This document shows, piece after piece, positions 1-8,008 of a stretch of DNA of 64,000 bases. Positions within the stretch are counted from its first letter, which is position 1. Every line of letters starts with the position of its first letter. Origin of the DNA: Myxococcales bacterium (GTDB taxonomy: Bacteria; Myxococcota_A; Bradymonadia; UBA7976; UBA1532). The stretch covers positions 95,701 to 159,700 of the forward strand of contig PCCS01000012.1 of the NCBI GenBank assembly GCA_002731825.1. Reading direction: 5' to 3'. The position numbers and the translations under genes were made by a program. Below the pieces are notes generated by a model. It saw only the letters and a program-made list of their open reading frames with translations, did no database searches and was not told where the DNA came from.

Positions 1-3000
1 TGGCGTCAGACCGATTTCGTTCAGCTGTATCGGGATCATCACCGCAGAGCCAGGCTAAACTGGGATAGCCTGTGCGCATACTGGTCGCAAAGAATTCGTT
101 TCCTCGGTCTTTTGCCCATTCAAGTAATTCGGGTACTCGACTGACGATGGGCTTGAAATCTCCCCGCATCGCCATCGCCGAGAAGAGCATCACATGTGTG
201 GTTGACCGCTCCCAGGCCGCATCTTGGCAGCTTTCACGAAATACGTCGGCTGCATACTCCAACGCTTCTTGGGCTTCAGCCCAGCGCCCTGTAAGCAGAA
301 GACCGACGCCGCGACCGTAGTGGGCGAGACCCAGCGCATGAGGTTTATCAACAGTTTCAGCAAGGGTCATAGCTCGATTCGCGACATCGAGTGCAGCATC
401 GATCTCATTGGGGCCGCTGGCTCCGGTGTACATGCTTTGTAGGCCAAGGGATCGCGCTAGTCGGTATGGGTCCCCGAATTCGAGCGCTTTAAGCAGCCCT
501 CTCGCTTGGAAGTCTGCCGCTCGAACGTAGTCGATCATGCCCAAGCTGACAGCTGCCGTCCAGCAGGCGTCGATATATTGGGCCTCAACGGTCTCCTCCG
601 GTATATCCAGCCTCATGTGGGTCGAATACCCCCGTTCCTCGATGGCTTTTCGAGTTTTGCCGAGGCTCGGCAATGCCTCTTGAGACGAGAGTGGAAAAGG
701 AATGTTCAGCTCGCCCAGGATGTCTCCTAAGAGGTCTAACCCTTGCTCGAGGCTTCCAGATAAAATCAGATTTATGCAGGCTTTCATTCGCAGCTCATTA
801 CGGAGCGAATCGTCCGCTTTAGTAGCGGCTTCTACGAAGATCTTTGCCGATTGATGTGTTCGTCCACTATTGGAGAGTGCTTGACCCAGGGCCATGAGCA
901 GCTCGATTTCTTCCTCGACAGCGTCATCCGACGCGGGGATTGTGACACTCTGGCGATGAATGCTGAGCGCTTGATCATAGAGTGTCGCCGCATGTTCAAA
1001 GGCCAGTTTGTTATCCGCCATTCGTGCCGACTCGGCTGTGTATTGTCTGGCCTTATCGAAGTCTCCCGCGTGTACGAAATGGTCTACTAATGCGGCAGGC
1101 TCGCGCTCACTGCCCCGCTCTAAACACAGGGCGATATCAAGATTGATCTGAGTCGCTCGTTCTTTTGATATCCCGTCGAGTACGGGCGCGCGCAATCGGT
1201 CGTGATAGACCTCGAGAAAAACTTGATTGTCGCTGGTTTTAGTTCGAAGCAAGTGAGATGCGCGAAGCTCGCTGATGCAACGCTCACTTTCAGCGCCAAG
1301 GCCAGCGATCTCAATTGCATGGCTGCGTAGCAACGGTTTTGCGGCGACGGCGACGACGTGTAATAGGCGGCGAGAATTGACATCGATGGAGGTGATTCGA
1401 CTTCCGACTAAAGCGTCCAGAGTCATCGCGCCGGTCTTCAGACCACCGCTTTTCCGTCGATCTTCGTTAAATTCCGTGATGTGCCGAGTGAGTGATTCCA
1501 CAAAAAATGGGTTGCCGTGGGATTCGCGTACAATTTGTTCGAGATGATGTTGTCCTAAATTAATCTCTCTCAGCAAGTATCGGGTCAGGTTCATTGCCTG
1601 CGTATCGTCTAGGGGGCCAACTTCGATCTCACGGCCATCGAAGCCGTCCGCCTGACGCGCAAGCATCAAACGGAGGAACCGAACGAAATTACTGCCTCGA
1701 ATGGACTCCGTATGGAAACTGCACAAAACGAGCATGTTTGGCGCGTCTGGGAGGTCCAATAGTTCCCGCAGTAGAGCGACACTGTCATCATCTCCCCAGT
1801 GGACATCATCGATATGCAGAGCCAGAGACCAGCGATTTGCCAGTCGTGAAAATAGATCCCGTGCAGCTTGGAAGGCGACTTGACGTGTTTCAGTCAGCTC
1901 GATGATCAACGTGTCTGACCGCACAGATTTTGCGATTGAGGGGACATTCAATAAAACCGGAAAAAGATGCGTCAGGGCACCGATTCCAGGTGGCGTAAGC
2001 TCTTTGACAATGCTTGATGACAGACAGTTCAATTGTCTAGTCAAGTCATCGAACACACGATCGAAAGCCTTATAGGGCACGGCTTCGCGTTCGTAGCATC
2101 GACCCTCCAAGATCATCACATCTTCACGGCTTTTGAGCGGTTCAAGAAAATACTTAATTAAGGCACTTTTGCCCATACCAGACCGTCCGTGGACGCTACA
2201 AACGACAGATTTATCTTTTTTAATTTCACTGAAAGCTGAGACCAAAGCACCTAGATGTGATTCCCGCCCAATGAGCCTCGGCATGGCGGTCAGCGATGTC
2301 GAGGAGGTTGTCATGATGGTGCTTTCCTCGAGTTCAATGCCGAGGATGTTAAGTACGTCGGACTCGGTGGCGCGCTCAGCTGGGTCACGTTTCAATAGGG
2401 ATTTACAGAGCGCATCTAGATCCGCAGGCACTCGGCGATTGAGCTTACTTGGTGGTGGACCATCATTTTGTTTTTTCATGACGGCGACTTGCAGAGGTTT
2501 ACCTTGGAAAGGCAGCTCGCCTGTCAAGGCCTGGAATAGGACGACACCGAAACTATACCAATCGCTGGCGGACAGCGGGTCACTTCCATCACTCTGTTCG
2601 GGCGCCATATACTCGAGGGTCCCGCTAAAGCCTCTGATGTCTCGCACATCGATCTGGTCCAACTTAGTTGCTAGTCCAAAATCGAGGATGACCACACGCC
2701 CATCTCGTTCGACCAACATATTCGATGGTTTGATGTCCCGATGCAAATGACCGGATGCGTGCAAAGCAACCAACCCTTCGGCCAGTTGTTCAAATGCATT
2801 TCGCAATCGGAGTAAATCCAGTTCGAATTCTCCGCTGACCAGCGAGAAAGGCCTCACCCATTCCAAAAAGTCGACACCATCGACATATTCCATGGTGAAA
2901 AACCATGTTTTCGCTTCGTGGTGCAAGCCGTGCAAATCAACCAAGTTGAGGTGGCTCAATTCCGCAAGGCCTCTAAATTCGTTCTTTAATCTGAGGATTC

Positions 3001-3145
3001 CATAGGGGCTTTCCTGGTGTAAGGTCTTCAACGCAACATCGATACCCCTGAGTGTGTCATGGGCCAGATAAACGATCCCAGTACCCCCATGTCCAAGGCG
3101 TCTTAGTATTTTGAATCGTTCGGTCCCCTGAAAAGTATCGCCCAC
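1..3145 (-). CDS. Ser/Thr protein kinase fused to AAA ATPase (partial, C-terminus off window)
   Basis: This frame stays open from a GTG at 3145 (GGGGG ribosome site 11 bases upstream) to the window edge, about 1048 residues. The N-terminal ~270 residues are a complete Hanks-type kinase: glycine loop GHGGTG, VALK lysine, HRDIKPSN catalytic loop, DFG and the MAPEQ activation-segment end. Next comes an AAA_16-type ATPase with Walker A GRSGMGKS and a Walker B-like LALHIDDVHW. The remainder is helical and TPR-like. The architecture is typical of large myxobacterial-type signalling kinases (PknK-like), in which the ATPase/TPR part senses or binds partners. It is cytoplasmic, with no membrane segment in the visible part. 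The substrate is unknown. The kinase fold is certain; the C-terminus is missing because the window ends. Confidence 0.93.
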   Translation of the reverse strand, partial: MGDTFQGTERFKILRRLGHGGTGIVYLAHDTLRGIDVALKTLHQESPYGILRLKNEFRGLAELSHLNLVDLHGLHHEAKTWFFTMEYVDGVDFLEWVRPFSLVSGEFELDLLRLRNAFEQLAEGLVALHASGHLHRDIKPSNMLVERDGRVVILDFGLATKLDQIDVRDIRGFSGTLEYMAPEQSDGSDPLSASDWYSFGVVLFQALTGELPFQGKPLQVAVMKKQNDGPPPSKLNRRVPADLDALCKSLLKRDPAERATESDVLNILGIELEESTIMTTSSTSLTAMPRLIGRESHLGALVSAFSEIKKDKSVVCSVHGRSGMGKSALIKYFLEPLKSREDVMILEGRCYEREAVPYKAFDRVFDDLTRQLNCLSSSIVKELTPPGIGALTHLFPVLLNVPSIAKSVRSDTLIIELTETRQVAFQAARDLFSRLANRWSLALHIDDVHWGDDDSVALLRELLDLPDAPNMLVLCSFHTESIRGSNFVRFLRLMLARQADGFDGREIEVGPLDDTQAMNLTRYLLREINLGQHHLEQIVRESHGNPFFVESLTRHITEFNEDRRKSGGLKTGAMTLDALVGSRITSIDVNSRRLLHVVAVAAKPLLRSHAIEIAGLGAESERCISELRASHLLRTKTSDNQVFLEVYHDRLRAPVLDGISKERATQINLDIALCLERGSEREPAALVDHFVHAGDFDKARQYTAESARMADNKLAFEHAATLYDQALSIHRQSVTIPASDDAVEEEIELLMALGQALSNSGRTHQSAKIFVEAATKADDSLRNELRMKACINLILSGSLEQGLDLLGDILGELNIPFPLSSQEALPSLGKTRKAIEERGYSTHMRLDIPEETVEAQYIDACWTAAVSLGMIDYVRAADFQARGLLKALEFGDPYRLARSLGLQSMYTGASGPNEIDAALDVANRAMTLAETVDKPHALGLAHYGRGVGLLLTGRWAEAQEALEYAADVFRESCQDAAWERSTTHVMLFSAMAMRGDFKPIVSRVPELLEWAKDRGNEFFATSMRTGYPSLAWLCGDDPDTAERNRSDA

Positions 3146-3167
3146 GGTTGTGAATTGCCCCCAGCTC

Positions 3168-3234
3168 AGCCGTAAACCTTATGTTGCTGTCCCTAAGTCT
3201 CCACGAATCGATGATGATTCATGAGCCGTAAACC
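3168..3234. repeat. 11-bp direct repeat AGCCGTAAACC
   Basis: AGCCGTAAACC occurs at 3168-3178 and again at 3224-3234, 56 bp apart, in the gap between infA and the kinase gene start. It may be a regulator binding pair for the kinase promoter or coincidence. Nothing else is recognisable in this 122-bp gap. Confidence 0.4.
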
Positions 3235-3267
3235 AAGCCAGCTCGTTGAGGGGCTTAGTGCCGTAGC

Positions 3268-3486
3268 CTATCGTGCTCGATAGGTAATACGACCTCGGGT
3301 TAAGTCGTAAGGTGAGAGCTCGACTGTCACTTGGTCCCCGGGCAGAATACGAATGAAGAACTTCCTCATTTTCCCTGAGACATGGGCCAACACTTTGTGG
3401 CCGTTCTCTAATTCCACGCGAAACATCGCGTTGGGAAGTGGCTCTATCACGGTGCCTTCGACTACAATTCCCTCTTCTTTCGCCAC
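3268..3486 (-). CDS. infA: Translation initiation factor IF-1
   Basis: The 72-residue protein has the standard IF-1 length and sequence (begins [13 protein letters not shown], contains [16 protein letters not shown] and ends GRITYRAR). IF-1 is an OB-fold protein that binds the 30S A site and assists IF-2 and IF-3 in initiation. It stands alone with its own probable promoter at 3548-3575, about 60 bp upstream of the start, and an AAGGAG site just before ATG. No ribosomal protein genes are adjacent, unlike the common infA location. Confidence 0.98.
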   Translation of the reverse strand: MAKEEGIVVEGTVIEPLPNAMFRVELENGHKVLAHVSGKMRKFFIRILPGDQVTVELSPYDLTRGRITYRAR

Positions 3487-3547
3487 AGTGGCTCCTTCAA
3501 AACATCGTTTTCGGATAGGTTTATTTAACCAGGCTTAAGGTGAGCGC

Positions 3548-3575
3548 AGTGTAACGATGATGACGGTTTTCGCAA
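3548..3575 (-). promoter_or_regulatory. Putative sigma70-type promoter of infA
   Basis: Read on the minus strand: TTGCGA (3575-3570), a 16-base spacer, then TACACT (3553-3548), 62 bp before the infA start. This matches the -35/-10 consensus well. It is a sequence match only. Confidence 0.5.
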
Positions 3576-3666
3576 GGCTTTCTGGTCAGATGCGTCCAAT
3601 CTTTCGTCGTTTGCTCGTAAACGGCCACTCATTAAGGTCCACTATCCACCCCGATGGGGTAAAAAA

Positions 3667-4017
3667 TTAGTCGTCCCAGCTGCGCTCAATGTTTCGTGCG
3701 TTCTTTTTTCTAAAGGCTGCTTCTAGATCGATATCTAAACGGTTGGCAATTGCTAAAAGGTAATTAAAAACATCGACAATCTCTTCTGCAACATCGGCTT
3801 TCGGATCATCAGATTTCGCTTTCTCATAGTATCGATTGTAGGTCCGAATCGCTTTAAACAGCTCTCCGACTTCTTCACCCATGAGAAAGCAATTGTGGAC
3901 TAAGTCGACATCAAGCCAGCCGTGATACGATTCTAAGCCTTGAATGTACGTCTGGTAGTCTTTTAGAACGGGAGACGCGGGGAGTTGCGGTGGAGACGGC
4001 TTTTCTTCAGACGCCAT
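3667..4017 (-). CDS. MazG-like nucleotide pyrophosphohydrolase
   Basis: 116 residues. The all-alpha MazG metal site is visible as EEVGELFKAIR (about residues 49-59) and EEIVDVFNYLL (about 78-88), giving the ExxE...ExxD arrangement that binds Mg2+. The family hydrolyses (d)NTPs to NMP and pyrophosphate. The gene overlaps the 3' end of the upstream epimerase gene by 11 bp, so the two are probably translationally coupled. The actual substrate is unknown, and a house-cleaning role is inferred. A second, DCTPP1-like member lies at 36284-36673. Confidence 0.85.
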   Translation of the reverse strand: MASEEKPSPPQLPASPVLKDYQTYIQGLESYHGWLDVDLVHNCFLMGEEVGELFKAIRTYNRYYEKAKSDDPKADVAEEIVDVFNYLLAIANRLDIDLEAAFRKKNARNIERSWDD

Positions 4018-5170
4018 AGGTCACCTCCGAAGTGTCTATTTTGGTTTCTATACCAAGTGCATCGATGACCACAGAATTGACAGCAGTGGCGGCACTACCA
4101 GCCCCGAAAGCATCGATGGGTGGCTCGGTGCCAGGGTACGCTCTCGCTGCGGCCTGCTGGATTGCTTGGGGGTCGGAACCGACAAGACAGTTCCAGCTAT
4201 CGGTGAGCGTCTCAGGCCATTCTGTGGTATCTCGCATTGTTGTACACAGTCGGCGATGGAATAATGCCTCCTTTTGAAGCCCGCCAGAATCGGTGAGCAC
4301 ATGAACTGATGATGCGACCAACGCAGCGAAATCGATATAGCCCAGCGGTTCGATCACATGTAATTGGCCCTTCGGTTCAATATTGGATTCGACCATGGCT
4401 TTTTTTGTTCGCGGATGAAGCGGGAGAAAAACGGGCCAGTCCAATTGACCAAGAGTTTCGATCAGGCTCGCCAGGCGTTTCGGGTCATCTGTATTCGATG
4501 CTCGATGAAGTGTAGCAACACCGTATTGCCCGGTTTTAAGAATGTCCAGTTGCCCTCGTGAAAAATAGTCGGGCTTATCTGCCGCGGAGTCCGTTAAGTA
4601 TCGGGCTAATGGGCTCACCCAAGACCTGTTCAGTGCTCTCAAAGACGCGTCAAACATCACATCGCCGGTAAAATAGGCCCGATCGCCAAGCCCCTCTTGG
4701 TCAAGCTGCTTCATTGCTTTTTGTGTGGGGCAGAGGAGATGGCTTGACAGATGGTCGACTGCGATTCGGTTGATCTCCTCGGGCATTTGTCTATCGAAAG
4801 AGCGTAAGCCAGATTCGACATGAACGATTTTCCAACCGAGCTTTGCGGCCACAAGGGCGCCGGCCAACGTTGAGTTTGTATCACCATAAACGACGGCGAC
4901 CCCAGTGGGTCGTTCTTGCAAAAGTGGTTCCAAGCCCGTCAGCATGGCGGCCGTCTGACTCCCATGAGTGCCGCCACCTGCATTCAGATTATGGTGGGGT
5001 TTTGGAATCGCAAGCTCGTCAAAAAACACCGACGACATTGATGTGTCGTAATGTTGGCCGGTATGAATGATCACTGGTTCTATGTGATGACGCCACGCAT
5101 CAAGAACGACAGCCATCTTAACGAATTGTGGTCGTGCGCCGACAATGTGAACTAGGCTGGATGTGGTCAT
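4007..5170 (-). CDS. wecB: UDP-N-acetylglucosamine 2-epimerase (non-hydrolysing)
   Basis: About 387 residues from the ATG at 5170, which has an AAAGGAAG ribosome site; an in-frame upstream start at 5245 lacks one. Family landmarks are VGARPQFVKM at the N-terminus, IIHTGQHYD, VVYGDTNSTLAGALVAAKLG, HVESGLRSFD, MPEEINRIAVDHLSSHL, a HPRTK-type motif, and LTDSGGLQKEA near the C-terminus. The enzyme interconverts UDP-GlcNAc and UDP-ManNAc for surface polysaccharide synthesis in the cytoplasm. The stop overlaps the MazG-like gene. A glycosyltransferase at 6369-7601 could belong to the same surface-polysaccharide pathway, but it is in a separate operon. Confidence 0.95.
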   Translation of the reverse strand: MTTSSLVHIVGARPQFVKMAVVLDAWRHHIEPVIIHTGQHYDTSMSSVFFDELAIPKPHHNLNAGGGTHGSQTAAMLTGLEPLLQERPTGVAVVYGDTNSTLAGALVAAKLGWKIVHVESGLRSFDRQMPEEINRIAVDHLSSHLLCPTQKAMKQLDQEGLGDRAYFTGDVMFDASLRALNRSWVSPLARYLTDSAADKPDYFSRGQLDILKTGQYGVATLHRASNTDDPKRLASLIETLGQLDWPVFLPLHPRTKKAMVESNIEPKGQLHVIEPLGYIDFAALVASSVHVLTDSGGLQKEALFHRRLCTTMRDTTEWPETLTDSWNCLVGSDPQAIQQAAARAYPGTEPPIDAFGAGSAATAVNSVVIDALGIETKIDTSEVTYGV

Positions 5171-5386
5171 GCGTGGTCGACTTCCTTTCAAACCAAAGTG
5201 GACGTCCTGAGTCAGGTCTCCCTCACTCTGATAGCCCAATATCACTTTTTTTAGCTCATGTCCTTGTGTCGTTATCGACTATCTCAATCAAGGCCGATTG
5301 CAAATAGACAGACAACCGTCGGAAAAATGGTGACCGATCGATCCGCTTAGCTTAGGATATCGACAAAATTTCTGGAGGACTTGATT

Positions 5387-6331
5387 ATGTGGATGCGGAC
5401 ACTGGTATTGAGCTTTTTTGTGATGGGCTATTTCAGCGCGTGCGGCGGCAGTGACTCAGGAACCAGCGGTGCTGGTGGCGCGGGCGCCGAAGGCGGTACA
5501 GGTGGCGCGGGCGCCGAAGGCGGTGCTGGCGGCGCGGGTGCCGAAGGCGGTGCTGGTGGCGCGGGTGCCGAAGGCGGTACAGGTGGCGCGGGCGCCGAAG
5601 GCGGTGCTGGCGGCGCGGGTGCCGAAGGCGGTACAGGTGGCGCGGGTGCCGAAGGCGGTACAGGCGGCGCGGGTGCTGTGGGCGGTACAGGCGGTGCGGG
5701 TGCCGTGGGCGGTACAGGCGGTGCGGGTGCTGTGGGCGGTACAGGCGGTGCGGGCGCCGAAGGCGGTGCTGGCGGCGCGGGTGCCGAAGGCGGTGCTGGC
5801 GGCGCGGGTGCCGAAGGCGGTGCTGGTGGCGCGGGTGCCGAAGGCGGTGCTGGCGGCGCGGGTGCCGAAGGCGGTGCTGGCGGCGCGGGCGGTGCTGGCG
5901 GTGGCATGGAACCCTGCTTTGGTGAGGGCCAATTCGGTCGTAATGGACCCGACGCACTCCCGTGTTGCGATGGACTCGTTGAAGTTCAAGAATCGTATCC
6001 CAATCCAGACGGTGAGTGTGTGCCAGAAGCCAATGCATACACATGCTTACAATGTGGTGACGGTATTTGTGGTGATTTTGAAAACCATTGCAACTGCCCC
6101 AATGATTGCATGGAAATGGCCAATGAATGCGTCGCCGAAGGTCAAGCTGTGATGAATATTGACCAGCAATGCTGCCCTGGGCTGTTTCCTGTCGAATGTG
6201 TCATTCTCGGAGCAGACAACATGTGTTTCCCTTGTGCAGAACTGACACAGTACTGCTTAAATTGCGGTGATGGTGTTTGCGCTGAAGGCGAAAATCTCTG
6301 CAATTGTCCATTGGATTGTGAAGATATCTAA
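5387..6331 (+). CDS. Lipoprotein with Gly/Ala/Glu tandem repeats and CGDGxC cysteine motifs
   Basis: About 314 residues. I chose the ATG at 5387 because TGGAGG ends 8 bases upstream; a TTG at 5381 is too close. A hydrophobic segment ends in a lipobox (FSAC|GGSDS), so this is a predicted lipoprotein. Fifteen copies of a nine-residue unit (GGAGAEGG plus T or A; three central copies have V for E) fill residues ~30-165. A cysteine-rich C-terminal domain follows, with two copies of a CGDGxC...ENxCNCPxDC motif, a type common in myxobacterial-like secreted proteins. The low-complexity stalk with a compact disulfide head suggests surface display. The function is unknown. Confidence 0.85.
   Translation: MWMRTLVLSFFVMGYFSACGGSDSGTSGAGGAGAEGGTGGAGAEGGAGGAGAEGGAGGAGAEGGTGGAGAEGGAGGAGAEGGTGGAGAEGGTGGAGAVGGTGGAGAVGGTGGAGAVGGTGGAGAEGGAGGAGAEGGAGGAGAEGGAGGAGAEGGAGGAGAEGGAGGAGGAGGGMEPCFGEGQFGRNGPDALPCCDGLVEVQESYPNPDGECVPEANAYTCLQCGDGICGDFENHCNCPNDCMEMANECVAEGQAVMNIDQQCCPGLFPVECVILGADNMCFPCAELTQYCLNCGDGVCAEGENLCNCPLDCEDI
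5474..5878 (+). repeat. Tandem array, 15 units of 27 bp
   Basis: Near-identical 27-bp units encode the nine-residue repeat of the lipoprotein. Units differ mainly by GCT/ACA at the last codon, wobble bases, and GCCGAA versus GTG/GCTGTG in units 8-10. The period is a multiple of three, so copy-number change keeps the frame. Confidence 0.95.
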
Positions 6332-6368
6332 ATGCTGACTCTCGCCTGGCGCTTTTGATCCGGTCAGA

Positions 6369-7601
6369 CTAACGCCCGGTGACTTCATCCAATAACGCAG
6401 CCGTTCGCTCAGCCATCATATCAGCTGAGTAGCGGCGCAGTGCGTCTTTTTTTGGCGTGAACGGTACCGTGTCTGAAGCGATTTGAAACAAGGCGTCGCG
6501 CAGTGTATCCGAATCCGATGACCAGCGTCCGACGCCGCAGCTTTTGATCAATGTAGCGGCATCGGAGCCAGGAGGCCCATATCCGATAATGGGTCGGTCC
6601 ATTTCAAGATAGTCAAAGATTTTAGCGCTTAACGCCGTCTTATGTTCGTTGCCAATGATGAGTAAAAGTGCTGCAGATCCAGCCATAATCGGTGCCAATT
6701 CATTGGCCGGGATCCGTTGGCCATGAGACACCCGATCTGGCATGGGATGACGGTCTAGAAAGCGTCTCGCTGCCGGATCAAGCTCACCGAATATCTTGAG
6801 TTGAAGGGGCGGCAGCTCCGCGTTGCACGTATGGAGAGTTTCGAGAATGGGTTTCATGCTCCTCGATCCGTAGCACGCACCCGCATAAACAAGGGTTGGT
6901 ATGGCATGGGTGGTTGGTTTATCGAAGACAACATCGGTTGGGTCGAAACCATTTGGTATGACAACCCAATTGGCAGACGGACCCGGTGAGAAGGCGGCAA
7001 CATTGCGGGCGAGCATGTTGGTGTTGACATAAGAGACCGCGTCCGCCGAATCCAATAACTTCGCCTCTAATTTACGAATGGCCCGGCGAGAGGGACCGAT
7101 TGGAATTCGTTTCCGTTTCAAGTCGACAGTCCACGGGTCTCTATAGTCAAGAATCAGGGGTACGTTCAATTGCTTTGCGATGGCAGTACCTACGCAGAAC
7201 ATGCCAAAAGGACCCCCTGTTACCCATACACATTGAATGTTTTCAAGTCCTCGAGCCGCTCGCTTAGCGGCGCGAGTCCAAGCGGGATATTGATCGGGTT
7301 TAAGAAGCTCAGATATCACACGATTGATGGGCTTAGCGACCAGCTTTGGTAATCGACGTAGACCCTGCGCGAGTTTGGTACTCGGTATCAATGCTGAGAC
7401 TCGATGGACCTCGATGTCCGGAACCGAGAGCGATGGATCTAAATTTGGAGCTTTTCGAAAGACCGAATCGGGTTCGGGTGTCATGACGATCGGTTGCCAT
7501 CCTAGGTCTGGAAGGCGCCTTGCGAGACGCAGCGGACGGCGAACACCAACACGCGCCACCGGTGGCCATGCAGCCGTCAGCATCAAAACCTGTTTCGTCA
7601 T
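6369..7601 (-). CDS. Glycosyltransferase, GT4-like (GT-B fold)
   Basis: About 410 residues from the ATG at 7601, which overlaps the dksA-like stop as ATGA; a longer in-frame ATG at 7655 would overlap that gene further. The N-terminal half has an acceptor-domain opening (MLTAAWPPVARVGVRRPLRLARRLPDLGW, cut here to note RVGVRRPLRLARRL) and a DYRDPWTVD motif. The C-terminal half has VVIPNGFDP, TLVYAGACYGSRSMKPIL and a KIFDYLEMDRPIIGYG donor-site region typical of GT-B family 4 enzymes. It probably adds a sugar to a cell-surface glycan. The donor and acceptor are not predictable. Confidence 0.85.
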   Translation of the reverse strand: MTKQVLMLTAAWPPVARVGVRRPLRLARRLPDLGWQPIVMTPEPDSVFRKAPNLDPSLSVPDIEVHRVSALIPSTKLAQGLRRLPKLVAKPINRVISELLKPDQYPAWTRAAKRAARGLENIQCVWVTGGPFGMFCVGTAIAKQLNVPLILDYRDPWTVDLKRKRIPIGPSRRAIRKLEAKLLDSADAVSYVNTNMLARNVAAFSPGPSANWVVIPNGFDPTDVVFDKPTTHAIPTLVYAGACYGSRSMKPILETLHTCNAELPPLQLKIFGELDPAARRFLDRHPMPDRVSHGQRIPANELAPIMAGSAALLLIIGNEHKTALSAKIFDYLEMDRPIIGYGPPGSDAATLIKSCGVGRWSSDSDTLRDALFQIASDTVPFTPKKDALRRYSADMMAERTAALLDEVTGR

Positions 7602-7969
7602 GGCTGACTTCGACGTATTTCTAGATGGGATTGGCATTCTAAACAGACGGTACATTCAGGCTGCGCCTGCAACCGACGCCAGCCAATGACCTCCTCGCAT
7701 CGAAGGCAGAGTCCATATTCTCCTGCGTCTATGGCGCTGAGGGCCGCACGAACTTTCTTTAATCTGAGATTTTGTCGACGACGATTTGCTTCAACCATCT
7801 TTTGTTGCTGGATGGCGTCAATACGAGATAGACGGCCCACAGATTGTTGATCAAGCACGACTGGCTGAGCGGCCTCTTTGGACTGTCTGAGGACCGTGTC
7901 TAGCTCAATTTCAAGCCGACGTAGAGCATCAGTTTGTTCTTGAATTTGGGTGGCGGTCAATTCGCTCAT
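7598..7969 (-). CDS. DksA/TraR-type zinc-finger protein
   Basis: 123 residues. The C-terminal four-cysteine zinc finger reads CLRCEEVIGWRRLQ followed by CTVCLEC, the DksA/TraR signature. The first ~85 residues are a charged helical hairpin (DQQSVGRLSRIDAIQQQ, then VEANRRRQ). Such proteins insert into the RNA polymerase secondary channel and alter initiation, DksA with ppGpp. It is shorter than E. coli DksA (151), closer to the short DksA-like group. The gene lies between the E1 dehydrogenase and glycosyltransferase genes and overlaps the latter by 4 bp. A regulatory role is inferred from the family. Confidence 0.88.
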   Translation of the reverse strand: MSELTATQIQEQTDALRRLEIELDTVLRQSKEAAQPVVLDQQSVGRLSRIDAIQQQKMVEANRRRQNLRLKKVRAALSAIDAGEYGLCLRCEEVIGWRRLQAQPECTVCLECQSHLEIRRSQP

Positions 7970-8008
7970 CGTCGGGCAGGAACCTTCAACAACGTCAATT
8001 AGCCTCTA

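Noticed and set aside
2133..2750. 205-codon plus-strand ORF
   Set aside because: It lies fully opposite the kinase and ATPase domains of the minus-strand gene, whose motifs are clear.
3648..3660. Stem ACCCC-GAT-GGGGT after the MazG-like gene as terminator
   Set aside because: On the minus strand the T-run comes before the stem, not after it, so it does not fit an intrinsic terminator.
5474..5878. Possible CRISPR array
   Set aside because: The 27-bp units are contiguous with no spacers and lie in frame within a lipoprotein gene.
5428..6152. Long open frames in several other frames across the repeat region (Pro-rich, Arg/His-rich and Ala/Val-rich)
   Set aside because: They arise because the 27-bp GC-rich repeat is free of stops in most frames; none has a ribosome site, signal peptide or known family.
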